Part shown: one piece after another, positions 1 to 4,945 of the stretch
Layout of the letters: each line of letters opens with the position of its first letter
Position numbering within the stretch: position 1 is the first letter of the stretch
Source: Acholeplasmataceae bacterium UBA6235
GTDB lineage: Bacteria; Bacillota_I; Bacilli_A; Acholeplasmatales; UBA5453
DNA length: 8,828 nt
Assembly (NCBI GenBank): GCA_002441525.1
Contig: DJWH01000097.1
Coordinates: 1 to 8,828 of the forward strand
Direction of reading: 5' to 3'
Translations under genes and position numbers: made by a program
Notes under the pieces: model-generated
What the model saw: the letters and a program-made list of their open reading frames with translations, nothing else
Told to the model about the DNA's origin: nothing
Database searches by the model: none

Positions 1-54
1 AGAGTGTTATTATTTGACGTCTACGAATATCATGCTAAATTGAAGTCTTTTTAG
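1..54 (+). CDS. possible C-terminal tail of a gene cut by the left window edge
   Basis: Frame 1 is open from the first base to a TAG at 52-54 and reads as 17 residues (RVLLFDVYEYHAKLKSF). The other two forward frames close at 12-15 and 41-43. The composition looks protein-like, and no other gene covers this end, so it may be the last codons of an upstream + strand gene. Seventeen codons cannot identify a family, and an open stretch this short could easily occur by chance. Confidence 0.25.
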   Translation, partial: RVLLFDVYEYHAKLKSF

Positions 55-253
55 CTGATATTTGCACTATCTATTTTCACATTTTACGTATCTTTTTAGT
101 CATTTAGGGTCTACACTCCTGTTTGAAATAAACTCATTTGCAGATAAACAAAATCGTTGCACAATAATGAAAACTTATAGCAAGTTTGCGAAAAGAATAA
201 AAAACATCAACTTATGTACAGATAAGTTTTGGGTTTAACCTTTGTTTTTGGTG

Positions 254-280
254 TGGTACGCATGGTAAACGTGGTAAATT
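254..280 (+). repeat. three 9-nt units beginning TGGTA
   Basis: TGGTA begins at 254, 263 and 272, exactly 9 nt apart, giving units TGGTACGCA, TGGTAAACG and TGGTAAATT. The next 9-mer (281) is the degenerate TTGGAATCT. The array is about 110 nt upstream of the photolyase start. It could be a small operator-like array or chance slippage. No regulator is identified. Confidence 0.4.
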
Positions 281-317
281 TTGGAATCTTAAAAAAGGTA
301 GGATTCAAATATTCATG

Positions 318-392
318 GTGTTAATAAAGAGTAGTAGATACAAAAAATAAGAATTCAAACTGTGTTAGAATATAAAGAAGGAGGATGACATC
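318..392 (+). promoter_or_regulatory. photolyase leader, copy A of a duplicated promoter/ribosome-binding leader
   Basis: This stretch matches 4567-4641 base for base over most of its length. TGTTAATA is identical in both. The next 30 bases differ at eight positions, seven of them transitions. TGTTAGAATATAA and GAAGGAG are then shared, with exactly 9 nt from GAAGGAG to an ATG in both copies (393 here, 4642 there). TGTTAGAAT (363-371) fits an extended -10 box. However, it lies so close to the ribosome binding site (377-384) that the transcript leader would be only about 15 nt, so the promoter assignment is uncertain while the ribosome binding site is clear. Confidence 0.6.
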
Positions 393-1769
393 ATGCAACA
401 TATTTTATGGTTTAAAAAAGATTTAAGAGTGTTTGATCATCAACCTCTCTTTACTGCCAGTAAGGAAGCCTCGATTCTTCCAATCTATATCTTAGAACCA
501 TCAATCTGGAATTATGGCGATTTGAGCAATAGGCATTTAAAGTTTGTTATGGAGAGTTTAATAGATCTACAAGACGCCTTTAAACAAAGAGGTGCAGATT
601 TATTTGTTACTGTAGGTGAAATGGAAGATGTTTTTGAGCATCTTTTTAAGACATATGGACGGTTCAAACTATATAGCCATAGAGAACATGGCTTAAAGCA
701 TACCTATGACCGAGATATTCGAGTCAAAAAGTGGATTAGTGATCATCATTGTGAGTGGTTAGAATTTCCTAGTTTTGCTGTGGCTCGCTATTCGAACGAA
801 CACCCAAGAAAGAACTTTAAGGAAGAATTGCTAAAACAGAAAATATATCCAGCACCCAAGAAAATATGCTTACCTGAGGTAATCCCATCGATTTTATCTA
901 ACCAATTAAAAGATATTGAGCATTTTCATATTCAAGGAGATTTGCCTCTAAATGGACTTCATGGTGGAGAAAAGGAAGCCATATTAAAAGCTAATGCATT
1001 TTTTAAATCACGTTATAAAAAATACAACGTTTATATCAACAAGCCTTATTATTCAATTCAATCTTCTAGTCTATTGTCGCCTTATCTTACCTGGGGAAAT
1101 ATCTCCATCAAAGCTTTACAAATATCTACAAAAAGACATTTACTTGAACTTGAACAATCAAATGAATTTAATCATTCACAACTCAAAGCGTTTCATCAGA
1201 GAATTCAATGGCATTGCAGTTTTGTTCAAGCAGTTGAAAACGATCCCTTATTACATATTAATTCAAGAGATATTAGATTTGAAGGTATGAGAATTCATGA
1301 TTATGAAAAACTTGAAGCTTTTAGAACAGGAAAGACAGGTATTCCATTTATTGATGCGTGTATGATTGCCTTAAATCAAACAGGTTGGATTAACTTTAAA
1401 CAACGTGCTATGGTAGCTTCTTTTGCATGTAATACGCTTTTACTGGATTGGAGAGATGTTGGTTATGTGTTAGCTAATCTTTGGTTTGACTATGAACCAG
1501 GTATTCATTGGCTGCAGATGCAAACTCAGGCAGGACTCATCCCTCACAGCCACATCCCACTCTATGATGTTATAAAGCAGAGTAAAATGCACGATCCAGA
1601 TGGGTTATTCATTAAAAAATATATTCCTCAGTTATCCACAGCGCCAATTCATTTGATCCATGAACCATGGTTGATTGAAAATAATCCGTATATCTCACCC
1701 ATCATCTCATATAGAGAAATGTTTAATATGACAAAAGAGATGCTATATAAAATAAAATCATCGAAGTAG
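393..1769 (+). CDS. deoxyribodipyrimidine photolyase / cryptochrome family protein
   Basis: This 458-residue protein is the normal length for a photolyase. The N-terminal Rossmann-like antenna domain (about 1-160) begins ILWFKKDLRVFDH, the family signature. The FAD-binding domain (about 195-430) contains LSPYLTWGNIS (228-238), W273 at the position of the lesion-stacking tryptophan, TGIPFIDACM (315-324), TGWINFKQRAMVASF (330-344), LDWRDVG with W353 of the electron-transfer chain, and a DPDG-FIKKYIPQL tail motif (401-414). By family knowledge it uses blue/near-UV light and reduced FAD to split cyclobutane pyrimidine dimers in DNA. The stretch DYEPGIHWLQMQTQAG followed by PHSHIPLYD (366-391) replaces the canonical class I sequence ending GTDAAPYFRIFNP. 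This places it in a divergent photolyase/cryptochrome branch, so repair activity is likely but not certain. The start is set by AAGGAGG 8 nt upstream. DUF1905 follows 13 nt after the stop. Confidence 0.93.
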   Translation: MQHILWFKKDLRVFDHQPLFTASKEASILPIYILEPSIWNYGDLSNRHLKFVMESLIDLQDAFKQRGADLFVTVGEMEDVFEHLFKTYGRFKLYSHREHGLKHTYDRDIRVKKWISDHHCEWLEFPSFAVARYSNEHPRKNFKEELLKQKIYPAPKKICLPEVIPSILSNQLKDIEHFHIQGDLPLNGLHGGEKEAILKANAFFKSRYKKYNVYINKPYYSIQSSSLLSPYLTWGNISIKALQISTKRHLLELEQSNEFNHSQLKAFHQRIQWHCSFVQAVENDPLLHINSRDIRFEGMRIHDYEKLEAFRTGKTGIPFIDACMIALNQTGWINFKQRAMVASFACNTLLLDWRDVGYVLANLWFDYEPGIHWLQMQTQAGLIPHSHIPLYDVIKQSKMHDPDGLFIKKYIPQLSTAPIHLIHEPWLIENNPYISPIISYREMFNMTKEMLYKIKSSK

Positions 1770-1782
1770 CAGAGGTTATAAA

Positions 1783-2109
1783 ATGAAAAAGTTATTAGAT
1801 CATCAAAAATTGACCTTGATTTATCAACCTGGATTTGGATCATGGACATATCATCTCGTAATACCAAAGACAGCAAGCATCAAAGGCACTTGGGGTTCTC
1901 TTAGAGTCATCGGAAAAATCGATGACTATGTATTACATGAGCATAATCTCGCACCAAGAAAAGATGAAGATAAAATTATTTCAATTAATAAAGAAATTAG
2001 ATCAACAATCAATAAATCTGGTGGAGATTTGGTTACAGTCACGCTCTATTTGCTTGAATGGTTTGACACGGAAGAGGAAATCGGTAAAGTATTAGAGACC
2101 ATCACGTAA
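1783..2109 (+). CDS. DUF1905 domain-containing protein
   Basis: This 108-residue cytosolic protein has no signal or membrane segment. It matches the DUF1905 small beta-barrel pattern: W-Y-HLVIPKTAS (21-32), a GSLRVIGKIDDY strand pair (38-49), then EIRSTINKSGGDLVTVTLYL (71-90), equivalent to the family's R-x-A-x-G-x-x-x-GD-V-V-V-x-L block. The length is normal for a single-domain member. The biochemical role of DUF1905 is not established. Its start is supported by AGAGG at 1771-1775 and lies 13 nt after the photolyase stop, so the two are almost certainly co-transcribed. Transcription probably ends at the terminator at 2212-2239. No damage to the frame is visible. Confidence 0.85.
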   Translation: MKKLLDHQKLTLIYQPGFGSWTYHLVIPKTASIKGTWGSLRVIGKIDDYVLHEHNLAPRKDEDKIISINKEIRSTINKSGGDLVTVTLYLLEWFDTEEEIGKVLETIT

Positions 2110-2163
2110 GGTTGTATTTGTGGTAAGATAAAAAGTTAAAATATAATGAAAATATAATCATAT

Positions 2164-2239
2164 CCACGGGCAAGTCTTCCGTTACGGGTCACCAAAATTG
2201 TTATAATTAAGTCCATTACAAACATGTGATGGATTTTTT
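2164..2239 (+). repeat. GTCACCAAA module-end element, copy 1 (with terminator)
   Basis: It starts 55 nt after the DUF1905 stop. Shared with copy 2 (3001-3077) are CGGG at the start, ACGRGTCACCAAA (here 2184-2196), TAATTAA (2204-2210), then a stem-loop and six T. The terminator stems of the two copies have different sequences, so this is not a simple recent duplication. ACGGG and TCCGT (2167-2171 and 2179-2183) can form a small upstream hairpin. The function is unknown. Confidence 0.6.
2212..2239 (+). terminator. intrinsic terminator after the photolyase-DUF1905 unit
   Basis: TCCATTAC (2212-2219) pairs with GTGATGGA (2226-2233), 8 bp with one G-U pair and the 6-nt loop AAACAT. Six T (2234-2239) follow, then C and four more T. 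Confidence 0.85.
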
Positions 2240-2347
2240 CTTTTATAAGTTATGGTAAATATAATAAGTATCGTACAGGTCAAACATCTGCATCATAAAT
2301 GCATATTAAACTTGCAACAGTCAAATTTTATCGGGATTAGCGCTTGA

Positions 2348-2407
2348 TTTGTATCATAAGTCGAATCCCCACCACGGCGGGAAATGGCGGATTATTATGG
2401 ATACAAA
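2348..2407. other. 60-nt imperfect hairpin / palindromic element with GC-rich apex
   Basis: TTTGTATC (2348-2355) pairs perfectly with GATACAAA (2400-2407). ATAA (2356-2359) pairs with TTAT (2395-2398), leaving G2399 extrahelical. Further in, AATCC (2364-2368) pairs with GGATT (2389-2393) and CCA (2369-2371) with TGG (2385-2387). The apex is GC-rich. With no T-run after it, it is not a terminator. It could be a folded recombination site, a structured RNA, or the remnant of a small palindromic mobile element. Confidence 0.5.
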
Positions 2408-2417
2408 ACACCTTAAC

Positions 2418-2466
2418 GTAATACAAAGTATTTCATTTTAGATTGAAATGTATTACAATGTATTAC
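2418..2466 (+). promoter_or_regulatory. putative autoregulatory operator of the toxin-antitoxin operon
   Basis: GTAATACA (2418-2425) is the reverse complement of TGTATTAC, which occurs twice, at 2449-2456 and 2459-2466. ATTTCA (2430-2435) is the reverse complement of TGAAAT (2444-2449). ATGTATTACA is a perfect 10-nt tandem repeat (2448-2457, 2458-2467). TACAAT at 2454-2459 could be a -10 box overlapped by the repeats, but its -35 (TTTCAT, 2431-2436) is weak. Ribbon-helix-helix antitoxins typically bind such repeated boxes over their own promoter. Confidence 0.6.
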
Positions 2467-2481
2467 AAGGGAGATGATTGT

Positions 2482-2703
2482 ATGTCTGTATCCATTAGAA
2501 TGAATGACAAGGAACTAGAAATCATAAAAAAATACGCTGAACTCAATGGAACTACCGTTTCAGAAGTGATGCGAAAAGCGATCTTAGAAAAAATTGAAGA
2601 TGAGTTCGATATTTTTCTCTATGAAGAAGCATTTGGAGAATATGAAAATGACCCCAAATCTTATACACTTGAAGAAGCTAAGGCATTACTTGGTATTGAA
2701 TAA
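2482..2703 (+). CDS. RelB-type ribbon-helix-helix antitoxin (DUF6290-like)
   Basis: This 73-residue protein pairs with the toxin that overlaps its stop codon. The N-terminal SVSIRMNDKELEIIKKYAE followed by NGTTVSEVMRKAILEKIED (2-40) is a ribbon-helix-helix DNA-binding fold: a short beta strand, then two helices. The acidic C-terminal part, ending YTLEEAKALLGIE, is the usual toxin-wrapping tail. The ATG at 2482 is chosen because AAGGGAG (2467-2473) stands 8 nt before it. The frame is open further up to a TTG at 2443, but that extension runs through the operator repeats and lacks a ribosome binding site. By family knowledge it neutralises the partner toxin and represses the operon. Confidence 0.9.
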   Translation: MSVSIRMNDKELEIIKKYAELNGTTVSEVMRKAILEKIEDEFDIFLYEEAFGEYENDPKSYTLEEAKALLGIE

Positions 2704-2966
2704 TGTATCGTGTTGAGATTAGTGAAAATGCACTTCAGGCTTTTAAAAAAATAGACAAACAAATAGCAACGATGATTATTGCATGGATATCTAAAAATTT
2801 AGAAGGTTGTGAAAACCCAAGAATTCATGGTAAAGGATTGGTTGCTGACAAAAGAGGTATCTGGAGATATAGGGTTGGAGATTATAGATTACTCGCTCAT
2901 ATTTATGATGATCGATTGGTTATCTTGGTTGTAGATGTTGGCCACCGAAGAGAGATATATAAGTAA
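2703..2966 (+). CDS. RelE/ParE superfamily toxin
   Basis: This 87-residue protein has the compact RelE fold signature: helix-forming N-terminus (LQAFKKIDKQIATMI), HGKGL with K44, WRYRVGDYRLLAHI (54-67) and the terminal VVDVGHRREIYK (76-87), with R55, R62, R82/R83 and Y86 as the expected basic/aromatic active-site set. In the RelE branch these residues cleave mRNA in the ribosomal A site. ParE relatives inhibit gyrase. The retained K44, R62, R83 and Y86 favour the RelE side, but this is inferred from sequence only. The ATG overlaps the antitoxin stop as TAATG, so translation is coupled. The frame and length are intact, so the system looks functional. A terminator follows at 3050-3077. Confidence 0.92.
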   Translation: MYRVEISENALQAFKKIDKQIATMIIAWISKNLEGCENPRIHGKGLVADKRGIWRYRVGDYRLLAHIYDDRLVILVVDVGHRREIYK

Positions 2967-3000
2967 AGATAAGAAGGTTTATAATCTGTAGAATATATTT

Positions 3001-3077
3001 CTCGGGAAAAATCGTGAACCAGTACGAGTCACCAAACATTAATTAAAACACTCTTTCCAAACAGGGAAGAGTTTTTT
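3001..3077 (+). repeat. GTCACCAAA module-end element, copy 2 (with terminator)
   Basis: It begins 34 nt after the toxin stop. It carries CTCGGG, ACGAGTCACCAAA (3024-3036), TTAATTAA (3039-3046), a stem-loop and T-run in the same order as copy 1. CTCG (3001-3004) can pair with CGAG (3025-3028). Together with copy 1 it brackets the toxin-antitoxin operon in direct orientation, about 840 bp apart. Confidence 0.6.
3050..3077 (+). terminator. intrinsic terminator of the toxin-antitoxin operon
   Basis: ACTCTTTCC (3050-3058) pairs with GGGAAGAGT (3064-3072), 9 bp with one G-U pair and the loop AAACA. The T-run spans 3072-3077. Confidence 0.87.
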
Positions 3078-3146
3078 CTGAATAACTATAATGAGTTGTG
3101 AAAAGAAATACAGATAAAAACAAACTATAATCTAGCAAAATTAATA

Positions 3147-3175
3147 TTGATTAACTTTATAATAATCTATATAAT
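3147..3175 (+). promoter_or_regulatory. sigma-A-like promoter upstream of the SF0329-like pseudogene
   Basis: TTGATT (3147-3152), a 17-nt spacer and a perfect TATAAT (3170-3175). A second TATAAT lies at 3158-3163. The region is very AT-rich, so chance matches are possible, but the spacing is ideal and a gene start follows at 3212. Confidence 0.5.
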
Positions 3176-3211
3176 AAACTTATCAGTTTACAGATTTTAC
3201 TGGAGGAACTC

Positions 3212-3603
3212 ATGTGCGAGGATCTTAAAAACCGTGTTGATTTTCAATGTGTTGCCTACCGAAATCAAGATGGCATAGGTAGATGCTTTATAACTGTTGA
3301 TAAAAATGAAGTTCTTAACATGTGCGATATCAAGAGTAAAGTATACCAACTACCAATCAATACCAACGTTAATGAGAATATATCCCAAATACATTTTTTG
3401 ATTTGTTACACAAGTATTTCTTGAATAGCCTTGAGGAATCCATGAATTCAGATGAAACCATAACTAGAATATTGGTACTATTAGATAGAAGACTCGGTTA
3501 AAGAAGTCTAATAAACATGGAAAGTCAAATGGCAAATGCACCAGAAATTGTTCAGTTTTTTTATAAACTACGTCGCGAATCTGAGAAAATCTATTCAGCA
3601 TAA
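3212..3603 (+). pseudogene. decayed SF0329-like gene (frameshift plus nonsense codon)
   Basis: The first frame (70 residues) reads MCEDLKNRVDFQCVAYR, then GIGRCFITVDKNEV, and stops at 3422-3424. If one base is restored in the T6 run after ACA near 3392-3398, the reading continues as FFDLLHKYFLNSLEE and then ILVLLDRRLG to a TAA at 3499-3501. Past that codon the same frame runs RSLINM, then APEIVQFFYKLRRESEKIYSA, to TAA at 3601-3603. The DRR-GKR-L motif followed by FFYKLR-E is what I recall as the C-terminus of SF0329 family proteins, with TAA replacing the Lys codon (AAA). Upstream of the ATG the same frame reads LQILLEEL, also family-like, so the native start is probably lost and GGAGG at 3202-3206 may be a codon pair rather than a true ribosome binding site. 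The function of the family is unknown. Confidence 0.75.
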
Positions 3604-3704
3604 GAATACTCAGAATAATTGCACAGTTACCACATATTGAATGAGGGGTTTAAAAGGTACTAGATTTCATTTAGTTAGATTATGTAGATATGGAGACAGT
3701 AACG

Positions 3705-4469
3705 ATGATAAAAAAAGTTGTGTGGATTAGAATAGTTACCTTAACAATAATACCGTTTATAACCCTCATATCTTTATTTCTATTTTCTTTAATAGTAGCC
3801 AACCTAGATCAAATGACACCAGATAATTATATATATGAAGTAAAGGACAATACCCCTTTACAAATCGAAGTATCGAATCGTTTTACGAATACAAATGAAC
3901 GTTATCGCACCTCAATTACAAATAAAGAGGATAACAGTTTTACTGTGGTTTACTCATTAAACAATGTAAGTGTCTGCACATTCGATGTTCTCATCGATGG
4001 CGGGAATGTATACATCGAATATAGTAACGATAACCCCTATCGTGGGACACTGAATCACGATGGAACAACACCTATCCAATTTCAATTCTCACAGCCCGTA
4101 TGTAACTTAGGTGAGTTTGGTATTTATGTTGAAAGACAAATTCAACTGTCAGATATGATGCCGGCACTCATCGTTGCATTGGTAATCTTTGTACTCATTC
4201 TTATTGTTAACCTTAAAGTACGAAAAAAATTCATTGATACATTGGATATCAATCAGTTTCGTGCGATAAAACTCGAAACATCTCAAAAAGTCATATTTGT
4301 ATTAATCGGTTTCTTTTCACCTTTGATTTCATTGATTCTTTTCCTTATCCTAGGCACGGATACCAAGAATTATAAGAATATTAAGAGTACAGAATTATCA
4401 TTTTTAACCAGTTTGATTACAGTGCTATTATCGTTAATTTCGATTATTATGATAGAATTTATAAAATGA
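3705..4469 (+). CDS. hypothetical membrane protein, four predicted helices with a beta-rich outer domain
   Basis: This 254-residue protein is not a family I recognise. Hydrophobic segments lie at about 8-33, 151-171, 195-217 and 231-252. Between the first and second is a soluble region of about 115 residues rich in beta-type sequence and polar residues. It has C91 and C133, which could form a disulfide if it is outside the cell. ATG 3705 is preferred over ATG 3690 because GGAGA (3692-3696) stands 8 nt before it, while 3690 has nothing upstream. The stop is TGA. It sits alone between a pseudogene and a truncated gene, and the third GTCACCAAA copy follows 34 nt after its stop. A sensor, immunity or anchoring role would be speculation. 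Confidence 0.7.
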   Translation: MIKKVVWIRIVTLTIIPFITLISLFLFSLIVANLDQMTPDNYIYEVKDNTPLQIEVSNRFTNTNERYRTSITNKEDNSFTVVYSLNNVSVCTFDVLIDGGNVYIEYSNDNPYRGTLNHDGTTPIQFQFSQPVCNLGEFGIYVERQIQLSDMMPALIVALVIFVLILIVNLKVRKKFIDTLDINQFRAIKLETSQKVIFVLIGFFSPLISLILFLILGTDTKNYKNIKSTELSFLTSLITVLLSLISIIMIEFIK

Positions 4470-4494
4470 AAACTATAGTAAAATACTGATGATG

Positions 4495-4514
4495 CCTTTG
4501 AAAGTCACCAAAGG
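4495..4514 (+). repeat. GTCACCAAA motif, copy 3 inside a small hairpin
   Basis: CCTTTG (4495-4500) pairs perfectly with CAAAGG (4509-4514). The loop and 3' arm contain GTCACCAAA (4504-4512), the same 9-mer as in the two elements flanking the toxin-antitoxin pair, here 34 nt after a membrane-protein stop. It lacks the ACG before it, the TAATTAA and a terminator, so it is a partial copy or a coincidence. Confidence 0.4.
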
Positions 4515-4566
4515 AGTTTAATGGATTTCGATGTTGGATAACGACTGTTTAAAAATATCTATAATG

Positions 4567-4641
4567 CTGTTAATATAGAACAGTAGACACGAAGAGTAAG
4601 AATCCTACTTATGTTAGAATATAAGGAAGGAGTTGATCTCA
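4567..4641 (+). promoter_or_regulatory. duplicated leader, copy B
   Basis: This is a diverged copy of 318-392: TGTTAATA, AGTAGA, TAAGAAT, TGTTAGAATATAA and GAAGGAG occur in the same order with nearly the same spacing. GAAGGAG (4626-4632) is exactly 9 nt before ATG 4642, as in front of the photolyase. The ATG therefore appears to be the original start of the gene downstream, although the surviving coding frame is +1 to it. Confidence 0.55.
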
Positions 4642-4817
4642 ATGTCTTCAACAGGCAATCGATATTCAAACCAAAAGGTAGTATCGTATTATCTGATTAT
4701 ACATTGTCTTTACCACTAAAAGCAGAAGCGTATTATTGTCCAACCTGTAAAATGGTAATCATGTATGAAAAGGGTAAACAGACCAGTGAAGACTTCTCAG
4801 AAACGCTAGATTGGTAA
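4611..4817 (+). pseudogene. 5'-truncated zinc-ribbon protein (DUF6487/PF20097-like remnant)
   Basis: The open frame encodes 68 residues containing NVFNRQSIFKPKGSIVLSD (11-29), then AEAYYCPTCKMVIMYE (38-53). This resembles the second half of the small DUF6487-type putative zinc-binding proteins, in which an N-terminal CPYCG-like pair and a C-terminal YYC-x-x-C-K pair bind one metal. Only the second CxxC (43-46) remains. The first ten codons are simply the leader repeat read through, and ATG 4611 has no ribosome binding site. The well-placed ATG at 4642 is one frame off and stops after 25 codons. The likely reading is loss of the codons for the first CxxC, joining the start region out of frame. 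Family assignment is by recall of the pattern. Confidence 0.55.
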
Positions 4818-4873
4818 TTCAGTTAGAAAGATAAGTGGGTCATATTTAGTAGATGAAACTCATTAAAATAGCC

Positions 4874-4945
4874 GACATTTTAGTGTATTAAATGAAAATG
4901 AATAATAACGAAAATGTCATACCTTTGTCACAACTATATGTCATA
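4874..4945 (+). promoter_or_regulatory. operator-like repeats upstream of the lipoprotein gene
   Basis: GACATTTT (4874-4881) and AAAATGTC (4911-4918) are perfect 8-bp inverted arms separated by 29 nt. ATGTCATA occurs at 4914-4921 and again at 4938-4945, exactly 24 nt apart, with the second copy overlapping the likely -10. The arrangement suggests a regulator site. None can be named. Confidence 0.4.

Larger units (their letters stand above)
55..392. other. intergenic region upstream of the photolyase gene
   Basis: No convincing gene lies in this stretch of about 340 bases. It holds a weak AT-rich hairpin (209-215 pairing with 222-228, loop GTACAG) followed by four T, which could be a poor terminator for whatever precedes it. 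A short 9-nt-period repeat lies at 254-280. The region ends in the leader that recurs at 4567-4641. A frame open from 201 to about 350 has no start codon or ribosome binding site and was not called. Confidence 0.5.
2110..2481. other. non-coding interval between DUF1905 and the toxin-antitoxin genes
   Basis: No gene is supported in these 372 bases. In order they hold the first GTCACCAAA element and its terminator (about 2164-2239), a lone TATAAT at 2260-2265 without a good -35, a GC-rich 60-nt imperfect hairpin (2348-2407), and the antitoxin operator and ribosome binding site (2418-2473). The GC-rich patch at 2367-2390 contrasts sharply with the AT-rich surroundings. Confidence 0.7.

Noticed and set aside
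201..350. Open frame containing a CFWCGTHGKRGKFW-like reading
   Set aside because: There is no start codon or ribosome binding site. The apparent pattern comes from the 9-nt repeat read through, and it ends before the photolyase leader.
994..1290. 98-codon + strand frame inside the photolyase gene
   Set aside because: It is a shadow of the photolyase coding sequence with no start signal.
1649..1876. 75-codon - strand frame across the photolyase-DUF1905 junction
   Set aside because: It is antisense to two well-supported genes, with no ribosome binding site and no protein-like motif.
2360..2385. tRNA-like 3' portion (GTCGAATCC followed by CCACC)
   Set aside because: The bases before GTCGAAT cannot pair with the CCCCA that follows, no acceptor or anticodon arm is found, and the same bases are better explained by the AATCC/GGATT hairpin. 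No tRNA or tRNA remnant is called.
2443..2481. Longer antitoxin start at TTG 2443
   Set aside because: It runs through the operator repeats and lacks a ribosome binding site, whereas ATG 2482 has AAGGGAG at 8 nt.
2164..3077. CRISPR array or riboswitch reading of the GTCACCAAA copies
   Set aside because: Only two or three copies occur, with very uneven spacing and genes between them, so it is not a CRISPR array. The copies lie after genes next to terminators and match no riboswitch consensus I know.
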